A stretch of DNA of 59,234 nucleotides from Variovorax sp. WDL1. Its GTDB lineage: Bacteria; Pseudomonadota; Gammaproteobacteria; Burkholderiales; Burkholderiaceae_C. The first letter of the stretch is position 1. Each line of letters opens with the position of its first letter. Position numbers and translations under genes: made by a program. The DNA lies in contig NZ_LMTS01000346.1 of the NCBI RefSeq assembly GCF_001541225.1, forward strand, positions 70,091-129,324, in the 5' to 3' direction. Below are positions 45,324 through 59,200 of the stretch, piece after piece. Below the pieces are notes generated by a model that worked only from the letters and a program-made list of their open reading frames with translations, was not told where the DNA came from and made no database searches.

Positions 45324-45756
45324 GGCCACCCCCACTTGCGAGCGACGAGAGAGCTTCCTCGATTGGGCAGGGGGAATGCTGTGCGCATGTGCAACCCGCA
45401 TCGGGCGGCACAAACCCCGGAAGGAAAGTGTTTCGCTTGCGTCATCACGGAGCCCTCCTGGCGTAAATGAAAGGGTTCCCATCAAAGCAGATGCTCGGGC
45501 GGATTTCATTGCACCAAGGTCTCGCCGATACCAAAGCTGTTGGCCGTGCGTCGAGCATCCTTGGCGCCAGACAGCCGACCAATACCAAGGTATTGTTTAC
45601 CTTGTCACCGAAGTGGTTCACTCTTGCACCAGAACTGCGCCAAGGGGTTGTGATGAAGAATGGCTGCCGCGAACTCGCCGCAGGTTGGCTCACGCATTCA
45701 CACCGGGTCGCGATTTCGAGCCCCTGGTGAATGCGGATTGCGACGGAGGCGTCTAA
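45324..45756. promoter_or_regulatory. Divergent promoter region with repeated TACCAA motifs
   Basis: 433 bp between the MHS transporter (-) and the receiver gene (+). It holds the related motifs ACCAAGGT (45513), GATACCAAAG (45527-45536) and the inverted repeat CAATACC-AA-GGTATTG (45581-45596). The same half-site recurs before the LuxR-type gene at 46294-46312. Suggests a shared transcription-factor site; inference only. Confidence 0.45.
45581..45596. promoter_or_regulatory. Inverted repeat CAATACC-N2-GGTATTG
   Basis: Perfect 7-bp arms with an AA centre, 161 bp before the GTG start of the receiver gene and 258 bp from the start of the transporter gene. Good operator geometry for a dimeric regulator. 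Confidence 0.5.
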
Positions 45757-46143
45757 GTGACAGATTCCGAGGCTCTGAACCCACCGCTCGTTTGCGTTGT
45801 CGACGACGATGAGTCGGTGCGCGAGGCATTGCCGGACCTGATCCGCGAGCTCGGCTTCGCGTCGGAGGCGTTCGCCTCGGCGAAAGAACTACTTGCGTCC
45901 CACCTGCTTGACCGGGCGAGTTGTCTGGTCCTGGATGTGGCGATGCCGGGCATGACCGGTCCGGAGCTGTACCTGGAGCTGAGGCGGCGCGGTCAATGCA
46001 TCCCCGTCATCTTTGTCACCGCCCACATCGATCGGACCCTGCGCCCACAGCTGATCCAGCAAGGCGCAGTGGAATGCTTGTTCAAACCTTTCAGCGAGAA
46101 GGCGCTTCTCGATGCGGTGACCGTCGCCCTTTCAACGAGGTGA
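45757..46143 (+). CDS. Single-domain response regulator receiver
   Basis: A 128-aa CheY-like protein made of a receiver only, of the FixJ receiver type. Acid pair in VCVVDDDESVREAL, phospho-Asp in LVLDVAMPGMTG, Thr in FVTAHID and Lys in LFKPFSEKAL are present. It lacks an output domain, so it may act as a phosphate shuttle or sink between kinases and the nearby FixJ-like regulator. The GTG at 45757 is preceded by GGAGG at a fitting distance. Confidence 0.87.
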   Translation: MTDSEALNPPLVCVVDDDESVREALPDLIRELGFASEAFASAKELLASHLLDRASCLVLDVAMPGMTGPELYLELRRRGQCIPVIFVTAHIDRTLRPQLIQQGAVECLFKPFSEKALLDAVTVALSTR

Positions 46144-46293
46144 GACTGCCGAATCATTGCGCCCGCAAACTGCTCAAGTCCCGCTCCTTCATGTGCAGCG
46201 ACGTGGCGCCGGTCTGCATCCCGCCGCAAACGACAGCAAGCGCGCAACTAAGGGAGCAAATGGAAAGCATGGCATTCGCGCCGAGGCACAACT

Positions 46294-46312
46294 TTGGTAT
46301 CGACGGTACCAA
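46294..46312. promoter_or_regulatory. Inverted repeat TTGGTA-N7-TACCAA
   Basis: Perfect 6-bp arms (46294-46299, 46307-46312) in the 262-bp gap before the LuxR-type gene, 94 bp from its start. Shares the TACCAA half-site with the repeats at 45.5 kb. Confidence 0.45.
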
Positions 46313-46405
46313 CGTGCAATGGAACGCGCGCTCCTATTGTTGTGAACTCGCGGTGCCGCTCGCAAGACCACATCCGTCTTTACCCGCACTCATAAGGAGA
46401 CAAGC

Positions 46406-47098
46406 ATGAACTACTGCTCCCTGCGCCGCTCGAACGTCCTGGTCATGCAACCAGACCCGATTCTTTCTGCTGGTCTCGTGGCTGCGCTACGGCAGCATGC
46501 CGCGTTCGAGGTCTATGTCCACGGGGTAGACAACCTGGGCCCGGAGGGGGCTCGGATTGACGTCGTCATTGCTGACTACGGCAATGCAATGCAACTCACG
46601 CAGCCAGCACAGCGCGTCGCGTATGGCCTCATGGACGAGGCAAGGATGCTTGCCTTCACGCGCAATGATCGCGAGGCTGATATCCGCCGCGCGATCGAGG
46701 CCGGGGTGCATGGTTACCTGCTGGTCGGCGGACCGCTGAACGACCTGATCGACGGCGTGACTGCCGTTGCCAGCGGTCTACGCTACATGAGCCAGGCCGT
46801 GGCGCAAAGGATCGCCGACAGCCTGACGCGAGCGACGCTCACCTCCCGGGAGATCGAAGTCCTGAAGCTTGCTGCAGCCGGGCGGCCGAACAAGACGATT
46901 GGGCGAATGCTCGGAATCGAGGTCGGGACAGTCAAGTCGCACATGAGCGCGACCATGGCGAAGCTCGGCGCGAGCTCTCGCACCGACGCGGCTCGAATAG
47001 CCGCGGCCCGCGGGCTGCTCGAAAACGATGCTGCGAACGAAGCTGAGGCACGGTTCTCCAACAGCCCCATGCGCGAGCCAGCATCGCAATGCGCCTGA
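46406..47098 (+). CDS. LuxR-type regulator with degenerate receiver domain
   Basis: NarL-like protein of 230 aa. The HTH is intact: LTSREIEVLKLAAAGRPNKTIGRMLGIEVGTVKSHMSATMAKLGASSRTDA. The receiver-like half is degenerate: the acid pair is reduced (VMQPDPILSAGLVAAL), the Asp is in DVVIADYGNAM, and the conserved Lys position reads GYLLVGGPLN. Phosphorylation is therefore doubtful; it may sense another signal. Start ATG 46406 has a strong AAGGAG site. A TACCAA inverted repeat lies upstream. Confidence 0.85.
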   Translation: MNYCSLRRSNVLVMQPDPILSAGLVAALRQHAAFEVYVHGVDNLGPEGARIDVVIADYGNAMQLTQPAQRVAYGLMDEARMLAFTRNDREADIRRAIEAGVHGYLLVGGPLNDLIDGVTAVASGLRYMSQAVAQRIADSLTRATLTSREIEVLKLAAAGRPNKTIGRMLGIEVGTVKSHMSATMAKLGASSRTDAARIAAARGLLENDAANEAEARFSNSPMREPASQCA

Positions 47099-47354
47099 GC
47101 ATCCCGCGGGACCGACCGGTCGGCCAGCCCCGGAGAAGGCCCCATGGCTGCCTTTGGTCCAAGAGCCGCGTGTCGGTGGCTGCGAATCGGGTCGACTGCA
47201 AAGCGGGCAATTGCAGTGGCCGGAGGTGGGATCAAGGCGCTCACTGTCCTTCGGATGACCCTCTCGACGAACCTCTGGCCGATCCCGCTCGCCTGCAGCC
47301 CCGCCAAGATGAACGCCTCGGCCCAACCTATACACCGAAATGAAAGGACTCACA

Positions 47355-47762
47355 GTGAATCGCTTGAACTATCTCGGAATGCTGCTGGTGTTCCCCCTCG
47401 CGGCTTTCGGTGCGCAGCTCGCCAAAGCCGGGCCGGGCCCCGTGCTGACGACACTGCTGTCGAAGGAACTCGGAGATCACCCCGGAAAGGAGCTGTTGGC
47501 CATCACGGTCGAGTATCCGCCCGGGGGCTCGGATCCCATCCATCGGCATGATGCGCACGTGTTTGTGTATGTGTTGGAGGGATCGATCGTCATGGCGCTG
47601 CGCGGCGGCGCGGAAGTCACCCTCACAAGAGGCCAGACCTTCTATGAGGCACCTTTGGATGTCCATACGGTGTCTCGGAACGCGAGCAGCACCATGCCCG
47701 CGAAGTTCCTCGTCGTCTTCTTCAAGAACAAGGGCCCGGACGCAGTGCTCCCGCTTCGCTGA
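47355..47762 (+). CDS. Exported cupin domain protein
   Basis: A 135-aa precursor with a signal peptide (VNRLNYLGMLLVFPLAAFGAQLAKA) and one cupin barrel: DPIHRHDAHVFVYVLEGSIVMAL with the metal-binding His residues, then TRGQTFYEAPLDVHTVSRN. I prefer the GTG at 47355 because AAGGA lies 6 bp before it and the signal peptide then begins properly; an ATG at 47340 has no ribosome site. Function unknown; first of a probable cupin-ahpD-msrB-msrA-aceE run. Confidence 0.78.
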   Translation: MNRLNYLGMLLVFPLAAFGAQLAKAGPGPVLTTLLSKELGDHPGKELLAITVEYPPGGSDPIHRHDAHVFVYVLEGSIVMALRGGAEVTLTRGQTFYEAPLDVHTVSRNASSTMPAKFLVVFFKNKGPDAVLPLR

Positions 47763-47824
47763 GGCATCCTTGTCAGCTGTACCCCCTGAATCCACCAGCA
47801 CACACCAGAAAGCAGGAGCACGTC

Positions 47825-48265
47825 ATGACGCAGAGAATCGACTACTACAAGGCATCCAAAGAGGCGGTCGGCGCCTTGGTCAGCCTTGAGAAAGCTGTGA
47901 CCCAGTTGGGGCTTGAAAAGAGCCTCCTTGAGTTGGTGAAACTGCGTGCGTCCCAGATCAATGGATGCGCATACTGCGTCGATCTTCACGCGAGCGACGC
48001 GAAGAAGATGGGTGAATCGGAGAGGCGTCTGCACTCGGTGGTCGTATGGCGAGAGGCACCGTTCTTCACGCCGCGAGAGCGGGCGGCACTCGCTTGGACC
48101 GAATCGCTGACGCTTCTTGCCGACACTCATGCGCCAGACGAGGACTACGCCCTCGTCCGCGACCATTTTGCCGACAAGGAGATGGTCGATCTGACCGTCG
48201 CCATCGTCGCGATCAACGGCTGGAACCGCCTTGCGGTCGGTTTTCGCAAGGGTCCCTCCGACTAG
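47825..48265 (+). CDS. Carboxymuconolactone decarboxylase / AhpD-like protein
   Basis: A 146-aa AhpD-fold protein. The redox motif is SQINGCAYCVDLHASDAKK (CxxC then His), the alkylhydroperoxidase-type active site. Such proteins reduce peroxides or partner peroxiredoxins. Strong AGGAG ribosome site before ATG 47825. Its place directly upstream of msrB-msrA fits a role in oxidative-stress defence. Confidence 0.88.
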   Translation: MTQRIDYYKASKEAVGALVSLEKAVTQLGLEKSLLELVKLRASQINGCAYCVDLHASDAKKMGESERRLHSVVVWREAPFFTPRERAALAWTESLTLLADTHAPDEDYALVRDHFADKEMVDLTVAIVAINGWNRLAVGFRKGPSD

Positions 48266-48300
48266 CCTTACGTTCTCATCGCCACCATCAGGAGAAGAAG

Positions 48301-48753
48301 ATGCCGAGATTCAGCAAAGACCCCGAGGCGATCGCCAAGCTCTCGCCGGAGCAGTATCGCGTCACACAGCAAAACGGTACCGAGATCGCCGGGACCGGCG
48401 AGTACCTGGACAACAAGGAGCCGGGAATTTATGTAGATGTGGTGTCGGGTGAACCGTTGTTCGCCTCCTCCGAGAAGTTCGAGTCCGGGTCTGGATGGCC
48501 CAGCTTTACCAGACCCATCGAACACGCTTATGTCAACGAACTGAAGGACACCGACCATGGAATGATTCGGACAGAGGTTCGATCGCTGCATGGCGACAGC
48601 CATCTCGGACATGTGTTTCCTGATGGCCCAAGCGATCGTGGCGGGTTGCGTTACTGCATAAACTCAGCCGCGTTGCGGTTCATCCATCGCGATGATATGC
48701 AGGCCGAAGGCTATGGGGCCTACCTGCACCATGTGGAGAACGCCAATGACTGA
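48301..48753 (+). CDS. msrB: Peptide-methionine (R)-S-oxide reductase MsrB
   Basis: Repairs methionine-R-sulfoxide; 150 aa. Motifs FESGSGWPSFTRPI, DSHLGHVFPDGP and the catalytic Cys in GLRYCINSAALRF are present. The zinc-binding CxxC pairs seen in many MsrB are absent (VDVVSGEPLFASSEKF), so this is the zinc-free subtype. ATG 48301 follows an AGGAG site. Overlaps msrA by 8 bp. Confidence 0.94.
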   Translation: MPRFSKDPEAIAKLSPEQYRVTQQNGTEIAGTGEYLDNKEPGIYVDVVSGEPLFASSEKFESGSGWPSFTRPIEHAYVNELKDTDHGMIRTEVRSLHGDSHLGHVFPDGPSDRGGLRYCINSAALRFIHRDDMQAEGYGAYLHHVENAND

Positions 48754-49267
48754 AGAACGTGCCCTGCTTGCCGCAGGCTGCTTCTGGGGCGTGCAAGACC
48801 TTCTCCGAAGCCATGAGGGTGTGCTGTCGACGCGAGTAGGTTACACGGGTGGCAGCATCCGGAACGCCACGTATCGAAACCATGGCGGACATGCCGAAGC
48901 GGTCGAGGTCGTCTTCGACCCGTCGCGCATCAGCTACCGCAAGCTCCTCGAACTCTTCTTCCAGATCCACGATCCGACCACGCGCAATCGACAGGGCAAC
49001 GATGTCGGCTCCAGCTATCGGTCAGCCATCTTCTTCATGACCGATGAGCAGAAGCAGGTCGCGCACCGTACGATCGCCGACGTCGATGCTTCGGGCGTAT
49101 GGCCGGGGAAGGTCGTGACCGAAGTGACTCCGGCGAGCGATTTCTGGGAGGCCGAACCCGAGCATCAGGACTACTTGCTGAAGCATCCCGGCGGCTACAC
49201 GTGTCACTACGTTCGGCCCGAATGGAGCTTGCCCGTAGGCACTTCACAGCAGCCAGGCAGCTGCTAG
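48746..49267 (+). CDS. msrA: Peptide-methionine (S)-S-oxide reductase MsrA
   Basis: Repairs methionine-S-sulfoxide; 173 aa. Catalytic motif AAGCFWGVQDLL, then GVLSTRVGYTGGS and HAEAVEVVFDP. The C-terminal Cys pair region (TCHYVRPEW, PGSC) may contain resolving Cys. Translationally linked to msrB by overlap; together they repair both sulfoxide stereoisomers, probably using thioredoxin. Confidence 0.95.
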   Translation: MTEERALLAAGCFWGVQDLLRSHEGVLSTRVGYTGGSIRNATYRNHGGHAEAVEVVFDPSRISYRKLLELFFQIHDPTTRNRQGNDVGSSYRSAIFFMTDEQKQVAHRTIADVDASGVWPGKVVTEVTPASDFWEAEPEHQDYLLKHPGGYTCHYVRPEWSLPVGTSQQPGSC

Positions 49268-49302
49268 CCGATCTGTGATGGGTGCTTGCACAGGAGATGC
49301 AC

Positions 49303-51999
49303 ATGGCCGCGATTCCCAGCGAAGTACTCAAGTACGTCACCGATGCCGGCGACGATGACCCGCAGGAGACCGCCGAATGGCTCGGTGCGCTCTACGGCGT
49401 CATCTCTAACGTCGGAGCGGATCGCGCCCATTATCTGATCGACAAGCAGATCGAGTTCGCCCGGATGCATGGCAGGCATCTGCCGTTCTCCGCTACGACC
49501 CCGTATGTCAATACGATCCCGGTTGGTGACCAGCCGCGGTTGCCGGGCGATCAGGCCGTTGAGCACCGAATCCGCGCCTACACGCGCTGGAACGCCGCGG
49601 CAATGGTCTTGCGCGCGGCGAAGGAGAGCAATGTGGGAGGACACATCGCTTCGTTCGCCTCGGCGGCCACGCTGTATGACATGGGCTTCAATCACTTCTG
49701 GCACGCACCTTCGGAACAGCATGGCGGCGACCTTGTGTACGTGCAGGGTCATGCCGCTCCCGGAATCTACTCGCGGGCGTTCCTGCTCGGTCGGCTGACT
49801 GCAGCGCAGTTGGACAACTATCGCCGGGAGGTCGCCGGACATGGCATCTCCTCCTATCCCCATCCGTGGCTGATGCCGGACTTCTGGCAGTTCGCCACTG
49901 TGTCGAATGGTCTCGGTCCGATCATGTCGATCTACCAGGCGCGCTTCATGAAGTACCTGCAGGCGCGCGACATCACCAAGACCGAGGGCCGCAAGGTCTG
50001 GACCTTCCTCGGGGATGGTGAGATGGACGAACCCGAGTCGCGCGGTGCGCTGGGCCTGGCGGGACGCGAACACCTTGACAATCTCGTCTTCGTGATCAAC
50101 TGCAACCTGCAACGCCTCGATGGCCCCGTCCGCGGCAACGGGAAGATCATCCAGGAACTCGAGTCCGAATTTCGAGGCGCCGGCTGGAACGTGATCAAGG
50201 TGATCTGGGGCAGCCGCTGGGATCCTCTGTTCGAGCGCGACCGCTCAGGTGCGCTGATGCGCCGGATGATGGAGGTCGTCGATGGTGAGTACCAGACGTA
50301 CAAGGCGGAATCCGGCGCATATGTTCGGGAACACTTCTTCAACACGCCCGAGCTGAAGGCACTGGTCGCCGACTGGTCCGATTCGGATATCTGGAGCCTG
50401 GATCGCGGTGGACACGATCCCCAGAAGGTCTACGCAGCGTACATGCAGGCTCAGAACGCGAAGGATCGGCCGACGGTGATCCTCGCCAAGACCATCAAGG
50501 GCTATGGAATGGGTGAGTCCGCTCAGGCATCGAACGCGAATCACCAGCAGAAGAAGATGCAGAACGAGCAGCTAAGGAGTTTTCGCGATCAGTTCGGTCT
50601 GCCGATCGCTGACGACCAGATCGCCGATACGCCATACGTCGTGTTCGAGGAGGGATCCAGGGAACTCGAGTACATGCGCGCTCGCCGTGCCGAGCTGGGC
50701 GGCTACCTGCCGTCGCGCAGGCAGAACGCGCAATCGCTTCCGGTGCCCGAGCTGTCCGCCTTCGAGCCCATGCTTCGAGGCACCAGCGAAGGCCGAACCA
50801 TGTCGACCACGATGGCCTTCGTGCGGATTCTCGGCATCCTGCTGAAGGACCCGGTTCTCGGGCCGCGCATCGTGCCGATTGTGCCGGACGAGTCACGCAC
50901 CTTCGGGATGGAAGGGCTCTTCCGCCAGATCGGCATCTGGAACCGGGATGGGCAGAAGTACATACCTCAAGATTCGAGGCAACTGACGTTCTACAAGGAA
51001 TCCGAGACGGGCCAGATCCTGCAGGAAGGGATCAACGAAGCTGGGGGCATGTGTGACTGGATCGCTGCGGCCACCTCGTACTCGACTCACGGTGAGCCCA
51101 TGGTGCCGTTCTACATCTTCTACTCGATGTTCGGCTTCCAGAGGATCGGAGATCTCGCATGGGCAGCGGGCGACATGCGATCGAGAGGCTTCCTGCTGGG
51201 CGGTATTTCGGGCCGAACGACCATCAACGGCGAGGGCCTCCAGCACGAGGACGGCCACTCGCTCCTTGCTGCCGCGGGCGTCCCCAACTGCATGAGCTAC
51301 GACCCGACTTTCAACTATGAACTGGCGGTGATCATCCAGGACGGTCTACGCCGAATGATGGCAGAACAGGAGGACGTGTACTACTACCTGACCGTGATGA
51401 ACGAGAACTACGATCATCCGCCGATGCCGCAAGGCGACACGGTGGCGTCGGACATCGTGAAGGGCATGTACTCGTTCCGGAAAGCGCAAGCGGCAGCGGG
51501 TGCGCCGCGCGTCCAGCTCCTGGGGGCCGGGACGATCTTCAACGAAGTGATCGCTGCGGCTGACCTGCTGAAGAATGACTGGGGTGTCGCTGCGGACCTG
51601 TGGAGTGTGCCGAGCTTCACGCAGCTCGCGCGCGACGGCCAGTCGGCCGAGCGCCACAACATGCTGCATCCGGGCGAAGAGAAGAGGGTGCCGCACGTCA
51701 CGAAACTGCTGAGCGGCGCGCCGGGGCCGGTCATAGCCTCGACCGACTACATCCGCGCGCTTGTCGACCAGATCTATCCCTTTGTTCCGAACAAGTTCGT
51801 GGTGCTCGGTACGGACGGCTACGGACGGTCGGACACGCGCGCCGCGCTGAGGCACTTCTTTGAAGTCGACCGATACTGGGTGACGGTCGCCGCCCTCAAC
51901 GCGCTGGCCGGCGAAGGCACGATCGAACAGAAGATTGTGGCAGCGGCGATCGGCAAGTACGAACTCGATCCTTCCAAGGCCAACCCGATGACCGTTTGA
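49303..51999 (+). CDS. aceE: Pyruvate dehydrogenase E1 component, homodimeric type, solitary copy
   Basis: Thiamine-diphosphate-dependent E1 of 898 aa, the homodimeric AceE type. ThDP/Mg motif is FLGDGEMDEPESRGAL...VINCNLQRLDGPVRGN; other conserved parts are SEQHGGDLVYVQGHAAPGIY and IPFVPDESRTFGMEGLF-like VPDESRTFGMEGLF. No E2 (aceF) or E3 (lpd) gene follows; the next gene is on the other strand. It may be an extra E1 using a housekeeping E2/E3, or an MdeB-like 2-oxobutyrate dehydrogenase. ATG 49303 has AGGAG 6 bp upstream; ATG 49297 and GTG 49282 are weaker choices. Confidence 0.88.
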   Translation: MAAIPSEVLKYVTDAGDDDPQETAEWLGALYGVISNVGADRAHYLIDKQIEFARMHGRHLPFSATTPYVNTIPVGDQPRLPGDQAVEHRIRAYTRWNAAAMVLRAAKESNVGGHIASFASAATLYDMGFNHFWHAPSEQHGGDLVYVQGHAAPGIYSRAFLLGRLTAAQLDNYRREVAGHGISSYPHPWLMPDFWQFATVSNGLGPIMSIYQARFMKYLQARDITKTEGRKVWTFLGDGEMDEPESRGALGLAGREHLDNLVFVINCNLQRLDGPVRGNGKIIQELESEFRGAGWNVIKVIWGSRWDPLFERDRSGALMRRMMEVVDGEYQTYKAESGAYVREHFFNTPELKALVADWSDSDIWSLDRGGHDPQKVYAAYMQAQNAKDRPTVILAKTIKGYGMGESAQASNANHQQKKMQNEQLRSFRDQFGLPIADDQIADTPYVVFEEGSRELEYMRARRAELGGYLPSRRQNAQSLPVPELSAFEPMLRGTSEGRTMSTTMAFVRILGILLKDPVLGPRIVPIVPDESRTFGMEGLFRQIGIWNRDGQKYIPQDSRQLTFYKESETGQILQEGINEAGGMCDWIAAATSYSTHGEPMVPFYIFYSMFGFQRIGDLAWAAGDMRSRGFLLGGISGRTTINGEGLQHEDGHSLLAAAGVPNCMSYDPTFNYELAVIIQDGLRRMMAEQEDVYYYLTVMNENYDHPPMPQGDTVASDIVKGMYSFRKAQAAAGAPRVQLLGAGTIFNEVIAAADLLKNDWGVAADLWSVPSFTQLARDGQSAERHNMLHPGEEKRVPHVTKLLSGAPGPVIASTDYIRALVDQIYPFVPNKFVVLGTDGYGRSDTRAALRHFFEVDRYWVTVAALNALAGEGTIEQKIVAAAIGKYELDPSKANPMTV

Positions 52000-52089
52000 G
52001 CCACGCTGTGGATTCGTGCACAACTGGCGCAGTTTCGGGGCAGCGCGACGCTACTTCACGACCAAAGAATCTTGCAGCGCAATAGCAGA

Positions 52090-57648
<5,559 letters not shown>

Positions 57649-57968
57649 CTCGACTCTCACTCCCCTATGCCAGCAAGCGGACATCACCCCTCGTTGGCGG
57701 TGTCCCACATGCCTTGGAAGTCGCGGCCAGCCGCGGGCAAGCAGACCAGCGGGGGAGTCTAGCTCCCCAGACTTCACTGTGGTCGATACCTGCTTTGTGC
57801 GCAGGAAGCGACTGCACGTCCGCTTCTGGCTGTCGGAAACGCGCCAACGATGCCGGCGAGGCTTGGCTGAGATCAGCTCGTTGCGCGCGGCGCACGCTGC
57901 ATTGCCATGCGGTCAGGGCAGGGCCAAGCGACCGAGAATCGGCCGCGCATGCGAGTCGTCGCGCGCCG
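57649..57968. other. Gap upstream of the giant sensor gene
   Basis: 320 bp between the sensor gene and the Bug receptor gene, both minus strand. No convincing gene, hairpin terminator or repeat seen. It should hold the sensor's promoter. Confidence 0.35.
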
Positions 57969-58949
57969 TCATTTCAGCGTCGCACCCAGCTTGCGCACCA
58001 ACTCGCCCCACTTCTTCTGCTCATCGACGATGAGCTTGCGAAATGCAGGTTCGTCTACATCAACCAGCGCCCGGCTGCCGGCGCCCACGAAGTACGAAAC
58101 CGTTTCCTCGTCTCGAAGCGCGCCGCGCATCGCGTCGGCCAGCTTCTCCACCACTTCGGGCGGCGTGCCGGCCGGCACGCCGATGCCCGACCATCCGCTC
58201 AGCTGCGCTCCGGGGTAACCCGCTTCGACGATAGTCGGCACGTCCGGTATGGCCTCAAGGCGCTTGTCGGACATCACCGCCAGAGGCCGAACCTTGCCGG
58301 TCTTGATCTGCGACAACACCGCGCCGGTGTAGTCGAACATCAGGTCGACGCGACCACCGAGCATGTCCTGCAGCGCCGGTGCCGTGCCTTTGTAGGGGAT
58401 ATGCAGTATCTTGATACCGGCGGCCTCCTGGAACAGCCCCGCGACGAGATGGGTCCCGGTACCGACGCCCGCCGAGCCGTGGTTGAGCTTGCCTGGCTCG
58501 GCCTTCGCCTTCGCCACCAGATCCGACACGCTATTGAACGGCGAGTCTTGGCTTACCACCAGCAGTAGTGGCGACAGGAACATGCCGTGCACGGGGATGA
58601 AATCCTTCAATGGTTCGTACTTCAGGCCCTCGTAGAGGAACAGGTTGGCTGCCATCGTGCCCGAGGTGATGTACAGGATGGTGTAGCCGTCCGGTGCGGC
58701 GCGGGCGACCTGCTCGGTGCCGAGCGAGCCGCCTGCGCCGGGGCGATTGTCGATCACGATCTGCTGGCCCAGGATCTCGCCCATCTTCTTGGCCAGCGCG
58801 CGCGACGTGGTGTCGGTGACACCGCCTGGCGTGAAGGGAACCACCCAGGTGATGGTGCGCGACGGAAATGCCTGCGGTTGCGCGAGAGCCGGCGCGAGAG
58901 TTGTTGCGCCCAGCGCGGCCATCAGGGCGCTGAACTGTCGACGCTTCAT
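57969..58949 (-). CDS. Bug/TctC-type tripartite tricarboxylate transporter receptor
   Basis: Periplasmic solute-binding protein of 326 aa. Signal peptide MKRRQFSALMAALGATTLAPALAQ has a twin-arginine-like start. Family motifs are FPSRTITWVVPFTPGGVTDTTSRALAKKM, VIDNRPGAGGSLGTEQVARAAPDGYTIL and HIPYKGTAPALQDMLGGRVDLMFD. No TctA/TctB membrane genes are near; orphan Bug receptors are very common in Burkholderiales. Ligand unknown, probably a carboxylate. Confidence 0.93.
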   Translation of the reverse strand: MKRRQFSALMAALGATTLAPALAQPQAFPSRTITWVVPFTPGGVTDTTSRALAKKMGEILGQQIVIDNRPGAGGSLGTEQVARAAPDGYTILYITSGTMAANLFLYEGLKYEPLKDFIPVHGMFLSPLLLVVSQDSPFNSVSDLVAKAKAEPGKLNHGSAGVGTGTHLVAGLFQEAAGIKILHIPYKGTAPALQDMLGGRVDLMFDYTGAVLSQIKTGKVRPLAVMSDKRLEAIPDVPTIVEAGYPGAQLSGWSGIGVPAGTPPEVVEKLADAMRGALRDEETVSYFVGAGSRALVDVDEPAFRKLIVDEQKKWGELVRKLGATLK

Positions 58950-59110
58950 GCGTGTGTCTCCTGTAGTGTGTGGCTACAGTTGTTCCCGCGGTGCTGGATT
59001 TCGCCGATCCGGTAATGATCGAACTTCGAACCGTTCGGGTCAACCCTGCAACAGAACTTCAAGACAATGGTTACGTTGAAGTGCGGGCAGGTCTCGCAGT
59101 CGATTGCAGT

Positions 59111-59200
59111 TGCTGCCGGCGGCAGTTCGGCCGGCAGCGCGCTGAGGTCCGAGAGGCCGCCGACGCCGCTGTCGAACACACCGATCGGCAGATGGCTCAA
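59111..59200 (-). pseudogene. murI: Glutamate racemase 5' fragment
   Basis: The TTG at 59200 starts MSHLPIGVFDSGVGGLSDL followed by SALPAELPPA, which is the N-terminus of MurI, including the catalytic-site Asp-Ser-Gly. After about 29 codons the similarity stops and the frame runs into the leader of the Bug gene, ending at 58946. MurI is normally about 270 aa and makes D-glutamate for peptidoglycan, so a functional copy must exist elsewhere. The TTG overlaps the upstream gene's stop (TTGA), the native gene arrangement, so the break is at the 3' side. Confidence 0.75.

Noticed and set aside
58946..59200. An intact 84-aa protein starting like MurI
   Set aside because: Only the first ~29 residues match glutamate racemase; the rest runs through the leader of the Bug gene and looks like chance coding.
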